Below are positions 1-11,117 of a DNA stretch of 64,000 nt, one piece after another. Below the pieces are notes generated by a model that worked only from the letters and a program-made list of their open reading frames with translations, was not told the DNA's origin and searched no databases. The translations under genes were made by a program, and so were the position numbers. Each line of letters begins with the position of its first letter. The first letter of the stretch is position 1. Source of the DNA: Mallotus nudiflorus (lineage: Eukaryota > Streptophyta > Magnoliopsida > Malpighiales > Euphorbiaceae); NCBI GenBank assembly GCA_947683625.1, contig CANTUR010000892.1, positions 1,159,501 to 1,223,500 on the forward strand, read 5' to 3'.

Positions 1-605
1 AAAAAATAAATAAATAAAAGAAAAAAAAAAGAAACACAGAAGTGGACATTAAAAGAGTACATAATTAATTAAGAAAACGAAGTAGCAGGAACTGAAAAGT
101 TCTACCGAACAAATAAACAACAACAAAAAGGAGCTAACCTTCCCACACAAACTTTTCGAAGGTCAAAATTATGAAGTTGACCTTTAAATTATTGTGAAAC
201 GCCCTTTTTCAAGTAATTGAAATACAAGTAAGATCATAGCTTATTTCTTCCAAAACAATACAGTCTCATGCAGTACAAATTGCACTCCAAATAGCTGCAT
301 GTGGATTAATTAATTAGTGCCAATTGATGGCATTAAAATAGTTGGATTTGGGGTAGCAAATATCAGGAATTCAGGATCACGTTCCAGTACATCCATTATG
401 CTCAATCCCATTTTTTGACATGGTACGTTTGTGTTAGATCAATGGGTGTAAAAGCAGACTTTGAGGATTGAGACTTTACTATCTTTAAAGTGTTGATTAC
501 CTTCACTATGTTTGCTATAAGGTTAAGGTAATGTACTTTCAGGATACAACACAGTCTTGAATATACAGAGAGTAACTTCTTTAAATTCACAGAGAATTTT
601 ATTTT
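1..605. other. AT-rich sequence, no gene recognised
   Basis: This stretch lies outside the 3' LTR of copia element C. It is AT-rich, with poly-A runs at its left edge. The only open frame of any length (about 62 codons near 402-590) shows no recognisable motif. I see no RNA gene or repeat family I can name. Confidence 0.4.
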
Positions 606-1063
606 TGTTGAACACTTGCCGAGAAAAAATAGGAGAGAATAGAAAACGAAAATAATAATTAAAATTTTATTTGCACTTTAACTGTCATATAAATAATAGA
701 ATTTTATAGTTAATAAACAACCTTTCAAATAGGTCACTAGTGTTCAAAAATAAAATTAAAAAATAATAATAAATATAAAATAAATAATTAACTACATGAC
801 ACTTAGTTTAATCCCGTGCCAAGTGCTCAAGTGTCATCATTAGACTATAATATGTATATATATTTATATATTTATTTATTTATTTATAGTGTAATGTGCA
901 TGCATTTGTCACCAAATTTGAAATAAATTTGGTTTCCCTCTAATTTCCCCTAAACTAATAGTTTAGGTGTACTCTACAAATTAAGGGACACTAAACTCTT
1001 TTCCACAAACAATGTGGGATAACATTTCATCAACCAACTAATATACAAGCTACTTATATAACA
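606..1063 (-). repeat. Copia element C, probable 3' LTR
   Basis: On the minus strand a polypurine tract (complement at 1064-1077) is followed directly by TGTTATATAAG, a typical copia LTR start, and by a CCCACATTGTTTGTGG segment. A TATAAATAAATA motif lies near 850-890. The far end is uncertain. TGTTGAACAC on the plus strand at 606 would give about 458 bp with a TGTT...AACA pair, while TGTCATATAA at 683 is a shorter alternative. No second LTR copy is present, because the 5' half of the element is gone, so the left edge cannot be confirmed by alignment. Confidence 0.5.
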
Positions 1064-1811
1064 ATCTCTCCCACTTAGCTTGTAATATTATATTAAACTT
1101 GGTTTTATGCATAAAGAGAAAGTATCTTTCGATTTAAACTTCTCCTTAGTGTTAGTACTTCAAAATCCTATAGAAATCTTGATAGTTGATTGCTATAGCT
1201 TAAATCAAGATTTGTAATTATAGAATTGGAAATACTACACACATAATTCCAAAACCTAATATCGAAGTTCACCATTAATTGAGCACTAATATGGCCTTGT
1301 GCTACTTCCTGAATTCATGAACATTTACAAAGTTATCCAAACTTTTGTTGAAGTGGCACCACTTCCTATGTTCACATAGGTGAAATTTGAATTTCATTAA
1401 GAATGTCTCATTTCAACACTCACCCTCCCATTTAATATGTATTCTACTTACCAATAACTTATTATTACTCTTTAAACTTTGACTAATGTACTAGTAAAGT
1501 TAGGTTCCTAATATTATCAAGCTTATATAATGGCTTTAATCCTAACCCAGTATATATTTTCCTAACAACATCTCTAGGAAGAGCCTTAGTAAAAGGATCT
1601 GCTAGATTATTGCATGACTTGACATATATTATGGAAATAATTCTATCTGAAATTAATTATCTTACATATTCATCTCAAGCTAATATGTCTAGATTTTCTA
1701 TTGTACATTTTACTAAATGCTTTAGATATAGTTGCTTTACTATCACAATGTAAGGAGATGGTTAGCATCAGTTGTGGCCACAACTTAATATCCAATAGCA
1801 TCTTTCTCAGT
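1064..1811 (-). pseudogene. Copia element C: C-terminal RNase H of pol and 3' untranslated region
   Basis: Translating the minus strand from 1811 downward gives the end of a Ty1/copia RNase H. It includes HCDSKATISKAF, a segment close to SRHISLRxIYVR, and NNLADPFTKALPRDVV, followed by a short tail ending GLGLKP near 1530. These are the standard last motifs of plant copia polyproteins. The frame has several stops. The upstream half of the same domain lies at 28933 and above. Removing element A plus one copy of its CATTC duplication restores one continuous frame with a single stop at a Trp codon position. From about 1500 to 1078 the sequence is untranslated and ends in a GTGGGAGA-type polypurine tract before the LTR. 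Confidence 0.85.
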
Positions 1812-2122
1812 CATTCTGTTGACCTTAGCAATAATTAATCTTAATTTTGATCTTAACAAACTTAATTTTGAGCATTTAATTTATTTCTTTAAGTGTGTAT
1901 AAGTTAGGACTCTATTGGAAGTTAAAATGAAGCATGAATATCTTAGGCTGATTCAACCTCTAAGAATTAATGAGGCTTCTGACATCTTTAGAGTTTTATA
2001 ATGAGAAAGTTATCTCATTCACATTTGAAATAGACATATTGAGCTTTCCGAATTAAGCTTACTTGTCAAAATCTGAGTTCATTTGGGTATGCAAATATTG
2101 ATTCAAAGTCAACATATGAAAC

Positions 2123-2510
2123 TGCCATTTTAAATTGCATAGCTTTTAGTATTTTAGAAATATCTTAAGTTAAAGAAGTCCAATTAAGGTAATTCAAAAT
2201 GATATGCAAAGCTATGTCAACTATATACAACTTTTATGATGAAAGTATAGGTAAATTCGAATGTCTTCAATAGAAAATCATGGTTTCAACTCGTGCATAG
2301 CTGTCTAACAGCAATCTGCCATTTTAAATTATAGAGTTCTTAGTATTTCAACAATATCTTAAGCTAAAGAAGTCCAATTAAGGTGATTCAAAATTATATG
2401 GAAAGCTAAGTCAAATATTTATAACTTTTATACAGAAAGTGTAGGAAAATTAGAATGTCTCTAGTAGCCAATCACGATTTCAACCTATGTATGGCAATCT
2501 GACAGCATTA
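2123..2510 (+). repeat. U3 tandem duplication in Sirevirus A LTR
   Basis: Two diverged units of about 193-194 bp start with TGCCATTTTAAATT (2123 and 2317). Each carries the segment AAAGAAGTCCAATTAAGGT. The same duplicated layout is present in the other three Sirevirus LTRs of the window (units near 27959/28152, 55503/55696 and 63190/63385). It lies upstream of the TATA box, so it is in the enhancer-bearing part of the promoter. Confidence 0.8.
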
Positions 2511-2596
2511 CTTTTATAATTCAAACGTTGGATTCAAAATATAGACATTTGACACATTATTTGCATCTCCAACAACTATATTTTTTAGCTTTTATC

Positions 2597-2604
2597 TATA
2601 TAAA
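2597..2604 (+). promoter_or_regulatory. TATA box of Sirevirus A LTR promoter
   Basis: TATATAAA lies after the U3 duplication. The matching TATAAATA in copy B is at 55958-55965, in the same context (followed by a TAGAGCTGAATG-like segment). Transcription would begin about 30 bp downstream, placing the hairpin series in the RNA. Confidence 0.7.
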
Positions 2605-2815
2605 CACATATAGAGTTGAATGGAAGTTAAGACTTTTTTGCTTATTATCATTCTCTATCTTAACATTCATTAAAGCTTTCAAATTCTCAAATGTTCACTA
2701 TTTTTTTATAACTCTTGTGAGAGTTGGTTATGTGTTAGAAATATAATTTCTCTTTATTTTAAATCTTAGGATAGATTAATAGGGAAGTGAGATTTATTTC
2801 TAAATAAATTGGTTT

Positions 2816-2975
2816 AAGTGATATCCATTGAAACACTTGAGATTTGGTTTTTTGAGTGAGCCTTGAAAACTCATATTTTAAGGTTGTAAGAGTAAGCCAT
2901 AAAACTCTTATGTAAACTCAATCTTATGAATAAGATTATGGGTGATTGAAAATCCTAACTTAGGGATAAGTTAGG
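2816..2975 (+). other. Five consecutive hairpins in the transcribed part of the LTR
   Basis: Inverted repeats follow one another. They are AAGTG/CACTT (2816-2838), GAGT/ACTC (2854-2872), AAGAGT/ACTCTT (2888-2909), AATCTTAT/ATAAGATT (2920-2937) and CCTAACTT/AAGTTAGG (2954-2975). The last two stems are 8 bp and perfect. The fifth stem is identical in the 3' LTR of A and the 5' LTR of B, while its 6-base loop varies (AGGGAT, GGGGAT, GGGCAT). The region lies downstream of the TATA box and upstream of the primer site, so it would be in the 5' leader of the genomic RNA. Confidence 0.7.
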
Positions 2976-3132
2976 TGGAGACATAGGATTGTTGTTGAAT
3001 CCAAACTCCTTAAATCATTGTGTTCTTCATTCTTCCTTCTCAACATTCTTTCAATTCTTACAAAGAATTATTTGTAATTTTTATTTTTATTTAATAGCCC
3101 TATTCATCCCCCCCCTCTAGGTCTCTTTCAAT

Positions 3133-3144
3133 TGGTATCAAAGC
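3133..3144 (+). promoter_or_regulatory. Primer binding site, initiator tRNA-Met type (element A)
   Basis: TGGTATCAAAGC lies two bases inside the 5' LTR. It differs by one base from TGGTATCAGAGC, the usual complement of the 3' end of plant initiator tRNA-Met. Copy B has TGGTATCAAAGA in the same place. Confidence 0.9.
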
Positions 3145-3181
3145 TTGAATTCTAGGAACTTCATTACTAAAATACAAGATC

Positions 3182-5200
3182 ATGGGGAGTGAATCACAAA
3201 ATATTTCTTCACTTAGACCATTCCTCGATGATAGTGACTATCCTCATTGGAAGTTCAGAAGGAAGCTATACCTTCATTTTGATTCCATCAAACTTTGGAA
3301 TATTGTCCTAAAAAGTTAGGAACCACCTACAACTACCATTGATGGTGTGGTAACCACTCTAGCAAGTAGCCAATGGAACAATGAACAAAAGGAAGAAAAT
3401 CATAAAAATAAAAAGGTGATAATCACTTTAGTCTCTTCTATGACAAGGGAAGAAGGAAGCAAGCTTCAATATTGCATGCTAACCAAGGAAATGTGGAAGA
3501 CCTTAGAAAATAATTATGAAGGCAATGTGCAAGTTAGAAGCAAGAAGGTTTAACTTCACATGTATGAATATAAAATTTTCAAGATAAAGCCTCATGAGTC
3601 AATTATAGAGATGACAAATTGACTTAATGCTCTTATCATGACCCTCAAGAAACTTGGAAAGCATTTCTCTAAAAAAGAAGTAAACAATAAGATTCTAAGA
3701 ATTATACCTAAGAAGGATTGGGAATCTTGAGTTACTTCAACCGAGGAAGCTCAAGACCTCTCAACACTCTTTACTGATGTGCTTATAAAAAAGCTCTTAA
3801 CACATGAGCTAAAAATTAAGCAAAGAGGTGAATAGCAAAACAAAAAGGAAGAGAAGAAGAAGAGCATTGCCTTGAAAGCTTCATAAAATGATAGTGATGA
3901 AGAAAATATTAAAAGTTCTAGTAATGAAGATGATGAAATTGTCATGCTCACTAAAAACTTCAAGAAATTCTTGAACAAGAAACATTCATCAAGAACAAGA
4001 GACTTCAATAAAAAGTATGAAAGAGAAGGTAAAAAGAAAATCAAAGACATTATTTGCTATGAATGCAAGAAATCGAGTCACATCCGAAGTGAGTGTCCCA
4101 AACTAAAAAATAATAGCAAAGGAACAAAAGAGAAAAGGAGAGCTTATAAGGCAACATAGGATGACTCCTCTGAATCATAAATGGAAAAGGAATAATAAGA
4201 AGTAGCCAAACCTTTGTTTCATGGCTCTTGAAAGTGAAAAAGATGTACCATTTATATCTAATTCTTCATGTAATGATGATTATTGTGATGATGATAATGA
4301 TATTGAAAGCTCTATAGTAAGGAAACTCTTACTTAAATGCAAAAACTTATTATCTAAGAAGAATCATTATAAGCATAAGTTATCAAGCCTAACCAAGGAA
4401 TTCAAAAAATTGAAAAATGAATTTTCTAATCTTATTAAATCAAATGATAAATTGTCTAATGATTTGAAAACTTCAAATTCCTTGGAAGATCAATTTAAGA
4501 AAGTAAATGATGAAAATCAAAAGCTTTCTAAGGAAGTCTTAAATTTGAAAGATTCCATTAAGAAAGTCATGAAAGGAAAAGAATCATTGAATAATTTTCT
4601 TGATTCTCAAAAATTCCATGGAGATATACATGGAATTGGATATACCAATGGAATAGCTTCCTCATCATCATCACATATTAATTTTGTTAAAGCATCAAAT
4701 AACTATGCTCCTTCTACCTTAAAACAAAATGAGACTCAAGCTTTCAAAGAGAAAAGATCTCATGTGTCAAACACTCAAGGAAAGTCTTATAAGACTCAAC
4801 CTTATATGACATAAAGAGGTAAGCATCATGCTAGGAAAACACAACCTAAACTTGCTTACATATACATTAAATACAATACTCATAAGCATGTTGTACAACA
4901 TAATGCACCTAAACATATTGCACAAACCTATTAAAATACACATTGTCATTACTAATGCATGTCTCATACTATGACTCAAAAGAACTTTAGGAGACACACA
5001 CCACAACATCAACAAAGGAATGCTTCACAAATTAGGAATGCATATCCTCCTAAAAGAAATAATTTTGCAAATATTGAATGCTCATATTTCATGATCAAAG
5101 GATATACCAATAATGTGTGCTTCTATAGAAGACTGCCCATAAACTTGCTTCATACAAACTATCATGAAACTAACCAACCTAGACCGAGAAAGTTTTAGGT
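3182..5200 (+). pseudogene. gag pseudogene of Sirevirus A
   Basis: The start ATG at 3182 is chosen by alignment with copy B: both begin MGSESQNISSLRPF. The N-terminal part is the copia gag (UBN2-like) region, with DYPHW and LKKLGKHFSKKEVNNKI. Near 4056-4097 is a zinc knuckle, CYECKKSSHIRSEC (C-x2-C-x4-H-x4-C). A Lys/Asn-rich, probably coiled-coil stretch with KKVNDENQKLSKEV follows (4221-4814). A second knuckle-like CSYFMIKGYTNNVC has lost one Cys near 5080. Many stops break it, including a TAA at 3551-3553 that copy B also has. It would have formed the particle shell and bound RNA. Confidence 0.88.
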
Positions 5201-5230
5201 TCAAAAGAATGCTTAAATTTTCTTATGTAG

Positions 5231-5821
5231 GTGAGCTTGAAGTCCATAAAATTAAAAAGCAAATGGTATCTTGATAGTGGATGCTTAAGGCACATGACAG
5301 GAAACAAGAAGAAATTCAACAAGCAAGATGCTAAGGATGGAGGACATGTTACTTTTGAGGATAATGCAAAAAGAAAGATTATTGGCATTGGAGAAATTAG
5401 TAATCCTCAATCCTTAACTAGACACTATGTGTTGCTTGTTGATGGTCTTAAACATAACTTTCTTAGTAAAAGTCAATTATGTGACATGGGAAATAAGGTC
5501 ACTTTCTATCCTAATAATTGCTTTGTTAGTAGTCTTGATGAAGATAAAGTAATTTTTAGTGGTTAAAGAGTTGATAATGTTTGTGTTATTGATTTAAATA
5601 AGATTGATCAAAAGATATTAAATGTTTGATGTTAATTTCCTATAACACATAGACATGGCATAGAAGGTTAGGACATATAAATTTTGAGCTATTGAATGAT
5701 CTTTGTAAACATGAACTTGTGATTGGTTTAACTAAGCTTGGATTCACTAAGAATAAACCTTATGATGCTTGCCAAAAGGGAAAAAAAATCTAAGTCCTCA
5801 TTTAAGCTAAAAAATGTAGTG
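5231..5821 (+). pseudogene. pol pseudogene of Sirevirus A, part 1: protease and integrase N-terminus
   Basis: The protease is recognised from WYLDSGCLRHMTG, which contains the catalytic D-S-G (about 5264-5305). The domain continues through GIGEI and LCDMGNKVTFYPNN. Stops and frameshifts then follow. The integrase zinc-binding segment comes next (WHRRLGHINFELLNDL about 5648, and DACQKGK about 5763), where the HHCC motif is only partly readable. The frame is cut at 5826 by gypsy element D. It resumes at 23913 with the core of the integrase. One copy of the duplicated TCCAY is the target site. Confidence 0.88.
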
Positions 5822-5826
5822 TCCAT

Positions 5827-7849
5827 TGTAAGCACTCAATTTCATTATGCAATTATGCACAGTGTGACGAAAGCCCCTATGATGAAAAATTAATCGAGAA
5901 ATTGATCTATAGCGTTGAAATTTGAGATTTCAAAGACTAAAGTGTAATTTTTCTAGACCTAATTGAAAAATCGTGATTTTAGAAGTGTTTTTTTTTAATT
6001 TTTTTTGGGACTGTATAAGTAAAATGTCAATTGGCAATTAACGAATGCTGACCAGCATTAGGTGAATGCCAACTGGCATTTTCCTAATGCCAATTGGTAT
6101 TAGGCAAATGTCAACCGACATTTTCCTAATGTTGATCAACATTAGCAAAATGTCGATCGGTATTATGAAATATTTTTAATTTCTTGTGTATTTGGTCATT
6201 TTTTAGTATTTTTCTATTCACTGATTGGTTAGAAATTAATTCTAAATGTTTTCTTAAAAGATAATTGTGGTTTTATGTGTTTAAAATGCATAAAAATTTT
6301 GAAAAATTTAGAGATAGCGTAAGTTCTTGGAATGGAGGAAGTCAATTCATAAGTCTCTACTTTAAAAGCCAAAGACTACGTGATTGAGGCCCCCGACTTC
6401 TGATTGCATAGAAACCTTAAAAATCACAGAGAAAGAAAAAGAAAAAAGTTTTCTTCACTACACAAAAAAAAGTACGCTCTTTTGTTTTCAGTAGTCCAGA
6501 AATCAATAAACGCAGAGTTAATTATCAAAACGGTGACAATCTCAATCTAAGGGCATTCAAACAACATTTACACAACATCTTCTACTTTTCTCTTTTCTTT
6601 TATTTTAATTTTATTTTATTTTAACGATTCATTATTGACTAATCTTTTTTTTTATTTTGATTGATGTCATGTGATGCTCTAGAGGGAGGTTGGAGATATT
6701 TGATTTTTTTATAATGAATGTTGAAGAATCCATGGAATGCCATGGATTAAAGTCTGTAAAACTCCCACAGGATTTAGATTTTTTATTATTTCTCTATGTT
6801 ATTTGATTATTTATTGTTGATGGGTTGTAATTAATTTTCTTTTAATTCTTTGCACTATAGGTTGTAATAGCCTCAATAGTGGGAAAATAGTGGAATTATA
6901 ATTCTCTACAGTGAAGTTGATTAGTAATTAGGGTTTCATTGGGTAAAAATCAATTAAAATCAATGATGGTTATAGATTAATTTAGGGTTGCATGTAAATT
7001 GATTTAGGTTTTTTTAGAAAATTATTAAAATGTATGTTTGATCTATTTTTTGTATTTTATTTGTTTTGGGCTTATTTTTTTATATTTCTATCCTTTTGGG
7101 CCCCAAGCCCACGATAGATTCAAACTCACTAAATAAAATAGGCTTAAAATGGTTTATGTTAATTAATTAAAATCAATTTAGGTCCATTAGGTTAATTTAG
7201 ACTTAGGCTCATTTTTTAACTAAAATTAATTTAGACTTAGCTTAGCCCATTAATTTCATTTCCTTTAAAATAAATAGACTTAAGCCCACTTATAAAATCC
7301 AATTTGTTTAAAACCTATAGATTTAGGCCCACCTTTAGATAATTAAAATCAATAAAGTTAAGCTCACTAACTAATAACAATGTAGGTCCACATTTAGTTC
7401 ATTTTTCATTTGTAAATAAAAATTGTAAATCTAGCTAACTTTCAATAAAATTAACCTAGTTTAGACTTAGGGACGATGCGCTTGAATGCCTTTTTTACGT
7501 GTGATTTTAATGACTAAGTGCTTTAGGGTTAAATGGATGTTCAAATAGGGTTTAATAAAATTTCATGCAATTAGAGAATGAAGTAATAATTTATAAAATA
7601 ATTCTAAATGAACATGAGACTAAGAGAAGTTAGTATTCCGTTCACAGAATCTCCTGGTTGTAGTGCTAACTTTCTTTTAGAGAATTGAGTACTACCTTTC
7701 AATTTGTCCTAGTTATTACCCTGGGTGACGACTCCTCATCTCCATGCCATGCCTTTGTGGCAATGGCTAGTGTGTTCTCTAGGGCCTTGAGCCCAAATAG
7801 TGTCACGATTGCTAAAATCTTGGATGCTTGCTAAACCCCGCCGTCTACA
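5827..7849 (+). repeat. 5' LTR of gypsy element D
   Basis: 2023 bp, beginning TGTAAGCACTC and ending GTCTACA, and aligning along its length with 21896-23912. It contains a palindrome array at 6023-6164, a TTTAAAAGCC motif near 6360 that could be the TATA box (the same motif is in the 3' LTR), and a long A/T-rich part with repeated TAGGCCCA-like words. No protein is coded. Confidence 0.92.
6023..6164 (+). repeat. Array of seven 16-bp palindromes with exact 21-bp period
   Basis: Palindromic units start at 6023, 6044, 6065, 6086, 6107, 6128 and 6149, all exactly 21 bp apart. The pattern is AATG-NNN-AY-NNN-CATT. The inner arms differ between units but mostly stay complementary: CTG/CAG, CCA/TGG, TTG/CAA, TCA/(C)GA. 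The centres are ATC, ACC or ATT. The 3' LTR has four units at the same period (22097, 22118, 22139, 22160). The array lies about 200 bp upstream of the putative TATA motif. Confidence 0.88.
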
Positions 7850-7869
7850 GTTGTGACTCCACTGGGGAT
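7850..7869 (+). promoter_or_regulatory. Primer binding site of element D
   Basis: GTTGTGACTCCACTGGGGAT directly follows the LTR end. It resembles the TGGCGACTCCACTGGGGA sites of Tat/Ogre elements, which are thought to pair with a tRNA-Arg. Two or three bases differ from that form, in keeping with the age of the copy. Confidence 0.7.
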
Positions 7870-8814
7870 AAGAGATACTGATTCTACTTGTGTTCTTTAG
7901 AATCATTTTATTTATTATTATTTTATTTTGCATGTCAATATTAAACTGATGGCATTGGTTTATGATTCTATGGTTCCCTTAGCTTCGTGGAGTTGTAAAT
8001 TGGCTAACCATCAGTCTTAGCCTTAACTCAATTTAAAAGAGATTACCATGCTCATCTTACTAGAGTATGTAGCCTAAGTCCTAAAGGGGAGTAATATTCT
8101 TTTAAGTTAGTAAAGGATGTCGGGCCCCTCTTACCTTAACCTGTAACTCAACGTCCATAATAGAGGGCATCTTGCTAAAGGAACCTTGACCTTTTCACCA
8201 GACTCTAACCATATATAATGGCTTAGTTACTTTCCCTAAGATGTACCCAAATTGCTTGTATGACTTTTGCCATGAGGTATTTCTATCTATAAAACCCAAG
8301 CCCATACATTTGAAGCCCACTTGGGTTAATAAAGATTGGGCTAGACCTTTATACTTAGAAATGTTATTTCTATGCTTATTACCATGAGGTATTTCTATCT
8401 ATAAAAGCTCAGGCCCATACTTTCGAAGCCCCTTGGGGTAATAAAGATTAGACTATACCATTATACCTATAAATGTTATTTTTATGCTTTACTACTTTGA
8501 GAGAGATTTGGCATGTGCATCAGTCCATGAATCCCCCATTGATATTAATACTAAGATAAAAAAATCCTAGGATAAGAGACTCACCATTAAACACGTGTGT
8601 GGGAGGAATGAGGTTGGAAGGATGCATGTTGTACACTTGATTGATACTTACTACTTGTTACTTGATGTATAGTATGTGCACCATGCATACATGCATTCCA
8701 TGCATCATACTAACACCTTGCTTTGCAGCCATCATAGATTCATCTAGGCCTTCTTGTATTTGGGGATGGAAAGATGGTAGATTAATCATAATATATTTAA
8801 GCCCTAACTCAATA
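7870..8814 (+). other. Untranslated leader of element D with 112-bp tandem duplication
   Basis: No open frame of note. A tandem duplication of period 112 occupies 8271-8382 and 8383-8494. Both copies begin CATGAGGTATTTCTATCTAT and contain AAGCCCATAC-like and GGTTAATAAAGATT-like words. A long leader before gag is usual for Tat/Ogre elements. Confidence 0.65.
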
Positions 8815-10130
8815 GCTTAAAAGATCCTTCAAGAACTGAAGAAGAGTCTTATCAACCCACTTTACCTAGAATCTGAACTAACTCAGACTGAACAGATAGA
8901 AATGCAACAACAACTAAAGATGTGGACCCTAAAGGACATTAAGGGAGCTTTAATGGATGACATTAGAGCTATGATGCAAGATGAACTGAGACAAGCTCTA
9001 GCCGAACTAGTGCAACCTGCTATCGTACCATCACCTATTGTTGAATAACCACCTACTATTGTTATTGAACAAACACCTATTGTAGGAGCTCTACCTATTA
9101 CTAATAAAACTGAGGGGCAACCTATTGCTAGAAACATACCTGCTACTGATATAAGACTTGAGGACATCGAGAACTTTATGCTAGAAAAGGCAAAGAGAGA
9201 ATCACTTGACCTAGTCCAAGAACATGAGTCCAAGCAGATGCAAGCACTAACTCAGAAAATGTCCAAGATGGAAGAGCTGATTAGAGGACAAGGAATGGGG
9301 TATTCATTTGACTTCGATGACATGTTGCAAATGGGAGACGATAGGCTACCTGACAAGTTCAAGATGCAACAGCTGCAGAAATTTGATAGGAGAGGAGATC
9401 CAAGGATTCATCTTATCCAATACACAATAACCATGAGCACTAATAAAACACCATTAGAAGTTATCATTAGGTTATTTGTATTATCTTTAGAGGGAATGGC
9501 TACTGGTATCATGGGCTAGAAAAATCTATTAAAGCTTACTGGAAAGAATTATGCACTGCTTTTTTGAAATAATATGATTATAACACTAGATTGGAAGTGT
9601 CTATCAGAGACTTAGAATTGAAAAAGTAGAAACCTAATGAATCCTTCTCTGATTTCCTTACTAAGTTCATGAACAAGGCAGGACTAATGAAGAACAAGCT
9701 GGCTGAGAAGGATCAGGTTAGGATGATAGTCCGCAATATATCACCTAATCTGGTCGAGAGATTGCAGATGATGAACCCCAAAACATTCATAGACTTGTAT
9801 GACGACGGTCTATAAGCTGAAGAGATTTAAAGTTAGAAAAAGAGAAATGGTAGGAGCACTAAAACCCAAAACTACCCAACTGGGGGCATACAACAAAGAA
9901 GTACTAACCGAGCTATGGAGGTGCATGCAGTCCAGTAACCCTGAAGATTCTCCAACTTCAACCAACCACCCTCTAAAATCCTAGAATGACTAATCCAAAA
10001 AGGCCTACTTTGACCCTTAACCTTTCTAAGCCACCAAAGCCAAATGTCCTCGATTTTGACCCTAACAGTTACTATAAATTCCACCAAGTTGCTAGGCATT
10101 CCACAGACAATTGTATTCACCTAAAACATG
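8815..10130 (+). pseudogene. gag pseudogene of element D
   Basis: The N-terminal part is charged and helical (LKDIKGALMDDIRAMMQDE), followed by a proline-rich stretch and a coiled-coil-like MLEKAKRESLDLVQEHES (from 9178). The gag core reads FDRRGDPRIHLIQY, then after a frameshift VSIRDLELKK, FSDFLTKFMNKAGLM and a segment ending GLxAEEI near 9825. These match the retrotrans_gag region of Tat-type gypsy elements in content and order. The end is not defined, and readable sequence continues to about 10130 (NCIHLKHEI, a knuckle-like His/Cys remnant). At least four stops or shifts are present. It would have formed the particle shell. Confidence 0.8.
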
Positions 10131-10349
10131 AGATCTAAAACCTAATAGATTCCATAAAAATCATAGACCCTGAAAATTTCAACTCTAACCTAAACACTAG
10201 AAATAACCCTTTCCTAAACTATCGAAATGTTCTACCACCAGCCACCATGATGATCAATTTAGGGATTAGCAAAGAAGAAGTGCTAAACTCCTTTGAAAAC
10301 CTAAACCCTATAGCCAATCGAGAATCCCATGGACAACCATAGAGAAGAG

Positions 10350-10720
10350 TGGAGGATTTACTAGGCCAACCCTCAAGCAAGTTTGATTACAAGGTGTTCT
10401 ACTCAAAACCACCCTCTACTGATATCCCCATTTAATCAATTGAGCCCTCATGTTGGGGTGATGATTTTAATGATAAGCAAATGAAAGAAGAAAAAGAACC
10501 TAAAACTCCTAAGTAGCCACCAAAAGGATTTTAGGACATCCTTCAGGCAAGTTTAATTACAAACTGTTTTACTCTAAGCCCATTTTAGTTGATATACCCA
10601 TCGAAGAAATTGTGCCTACAGGATAGGGTGATGAGTTTGAAGATGAACCTTTAGCTCCTAAACAATCTCAAAAAGGAGTTGAAGATCTACTGAACCAACA
10701 CTTAGGCAAGCTCAATATGG
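10350..10720 (+). repeat. Internal tandem repeat in the gag-protease linker of element D
   Basis: Three diverged units of about 160-170 bp share words of the type GGCAAGTTTGATTAC (at 10377, 10547 and, shortened, 10706). They also share TTCTACTC, TGATATACCCAT and GGGTGATGA-like words. The encoded units read roughly LLGQPSSKFDYKVFYSKP before decay. This is a duplicated linker within the polyprotein, between gag and protease. Confidence 0.6.
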
Positions 10721-11117
10721 AAGAGTTGAAATGGAAAGAAACATGTACAATGGAAGTGTGGAAAGATAGGAAAGAGATCAAATCATTAGAGTTGTTAACA
10801 TCTAGTATAGCTCTGATGAAGAAAGTTTGGGTGGTCTCAATGTCTGGATCAATGATCCTAAGGTGAATCATGTCACTAGAAGTGGAAAGAATTACAAAGC
10901 ATTTGAAAAAAAAACTGAGAGAGTCGTAGAAAGAGAAGAAATAGAAGATACAGAAGTAAAGGAAGATTATAAAGAAGACCTGATTTTAGAATAATTAAAG
11001 AAGGCTAAGGCAAATGTCAGCATTTGGGAACTACTAATGCATTTAGGCAGCCATAGAAGAGCTCTTATCAAAGCTCTGTCAAACATGAACATTGAAATAG
11101 TAGCCACACCTTAGGCT

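Larger units (their letters stand above)
1817..3130 (+). repeat. 5' LTR of Sirevirus A
   Basis: It starts TGTTGACC and ends TTTCA, 1314 bp, and pairs with 27653-28927. It contains a tandem duplication of about 193 bp in U3 (units starting near 2123 and 2317), a TATA box at 2597-2604, a series of hairpins at 2816-2975 and a C-rich run just before the end. It is preceded by CATTC. Confidence 0.92.

Noticed and set aside
402..590. Short minus-strand open frame as a gene
   Set aside because: 62 codons, low complexity, no motif, next to a copia LTR edge.
6023..6164. CRISPR-like array (regular short repeats)
   Set aside because: The period is 21 bp with palindromes back to back and no spacers of unique sequence, in an LTR of a plant retrotransposon, and no cas genes are present.
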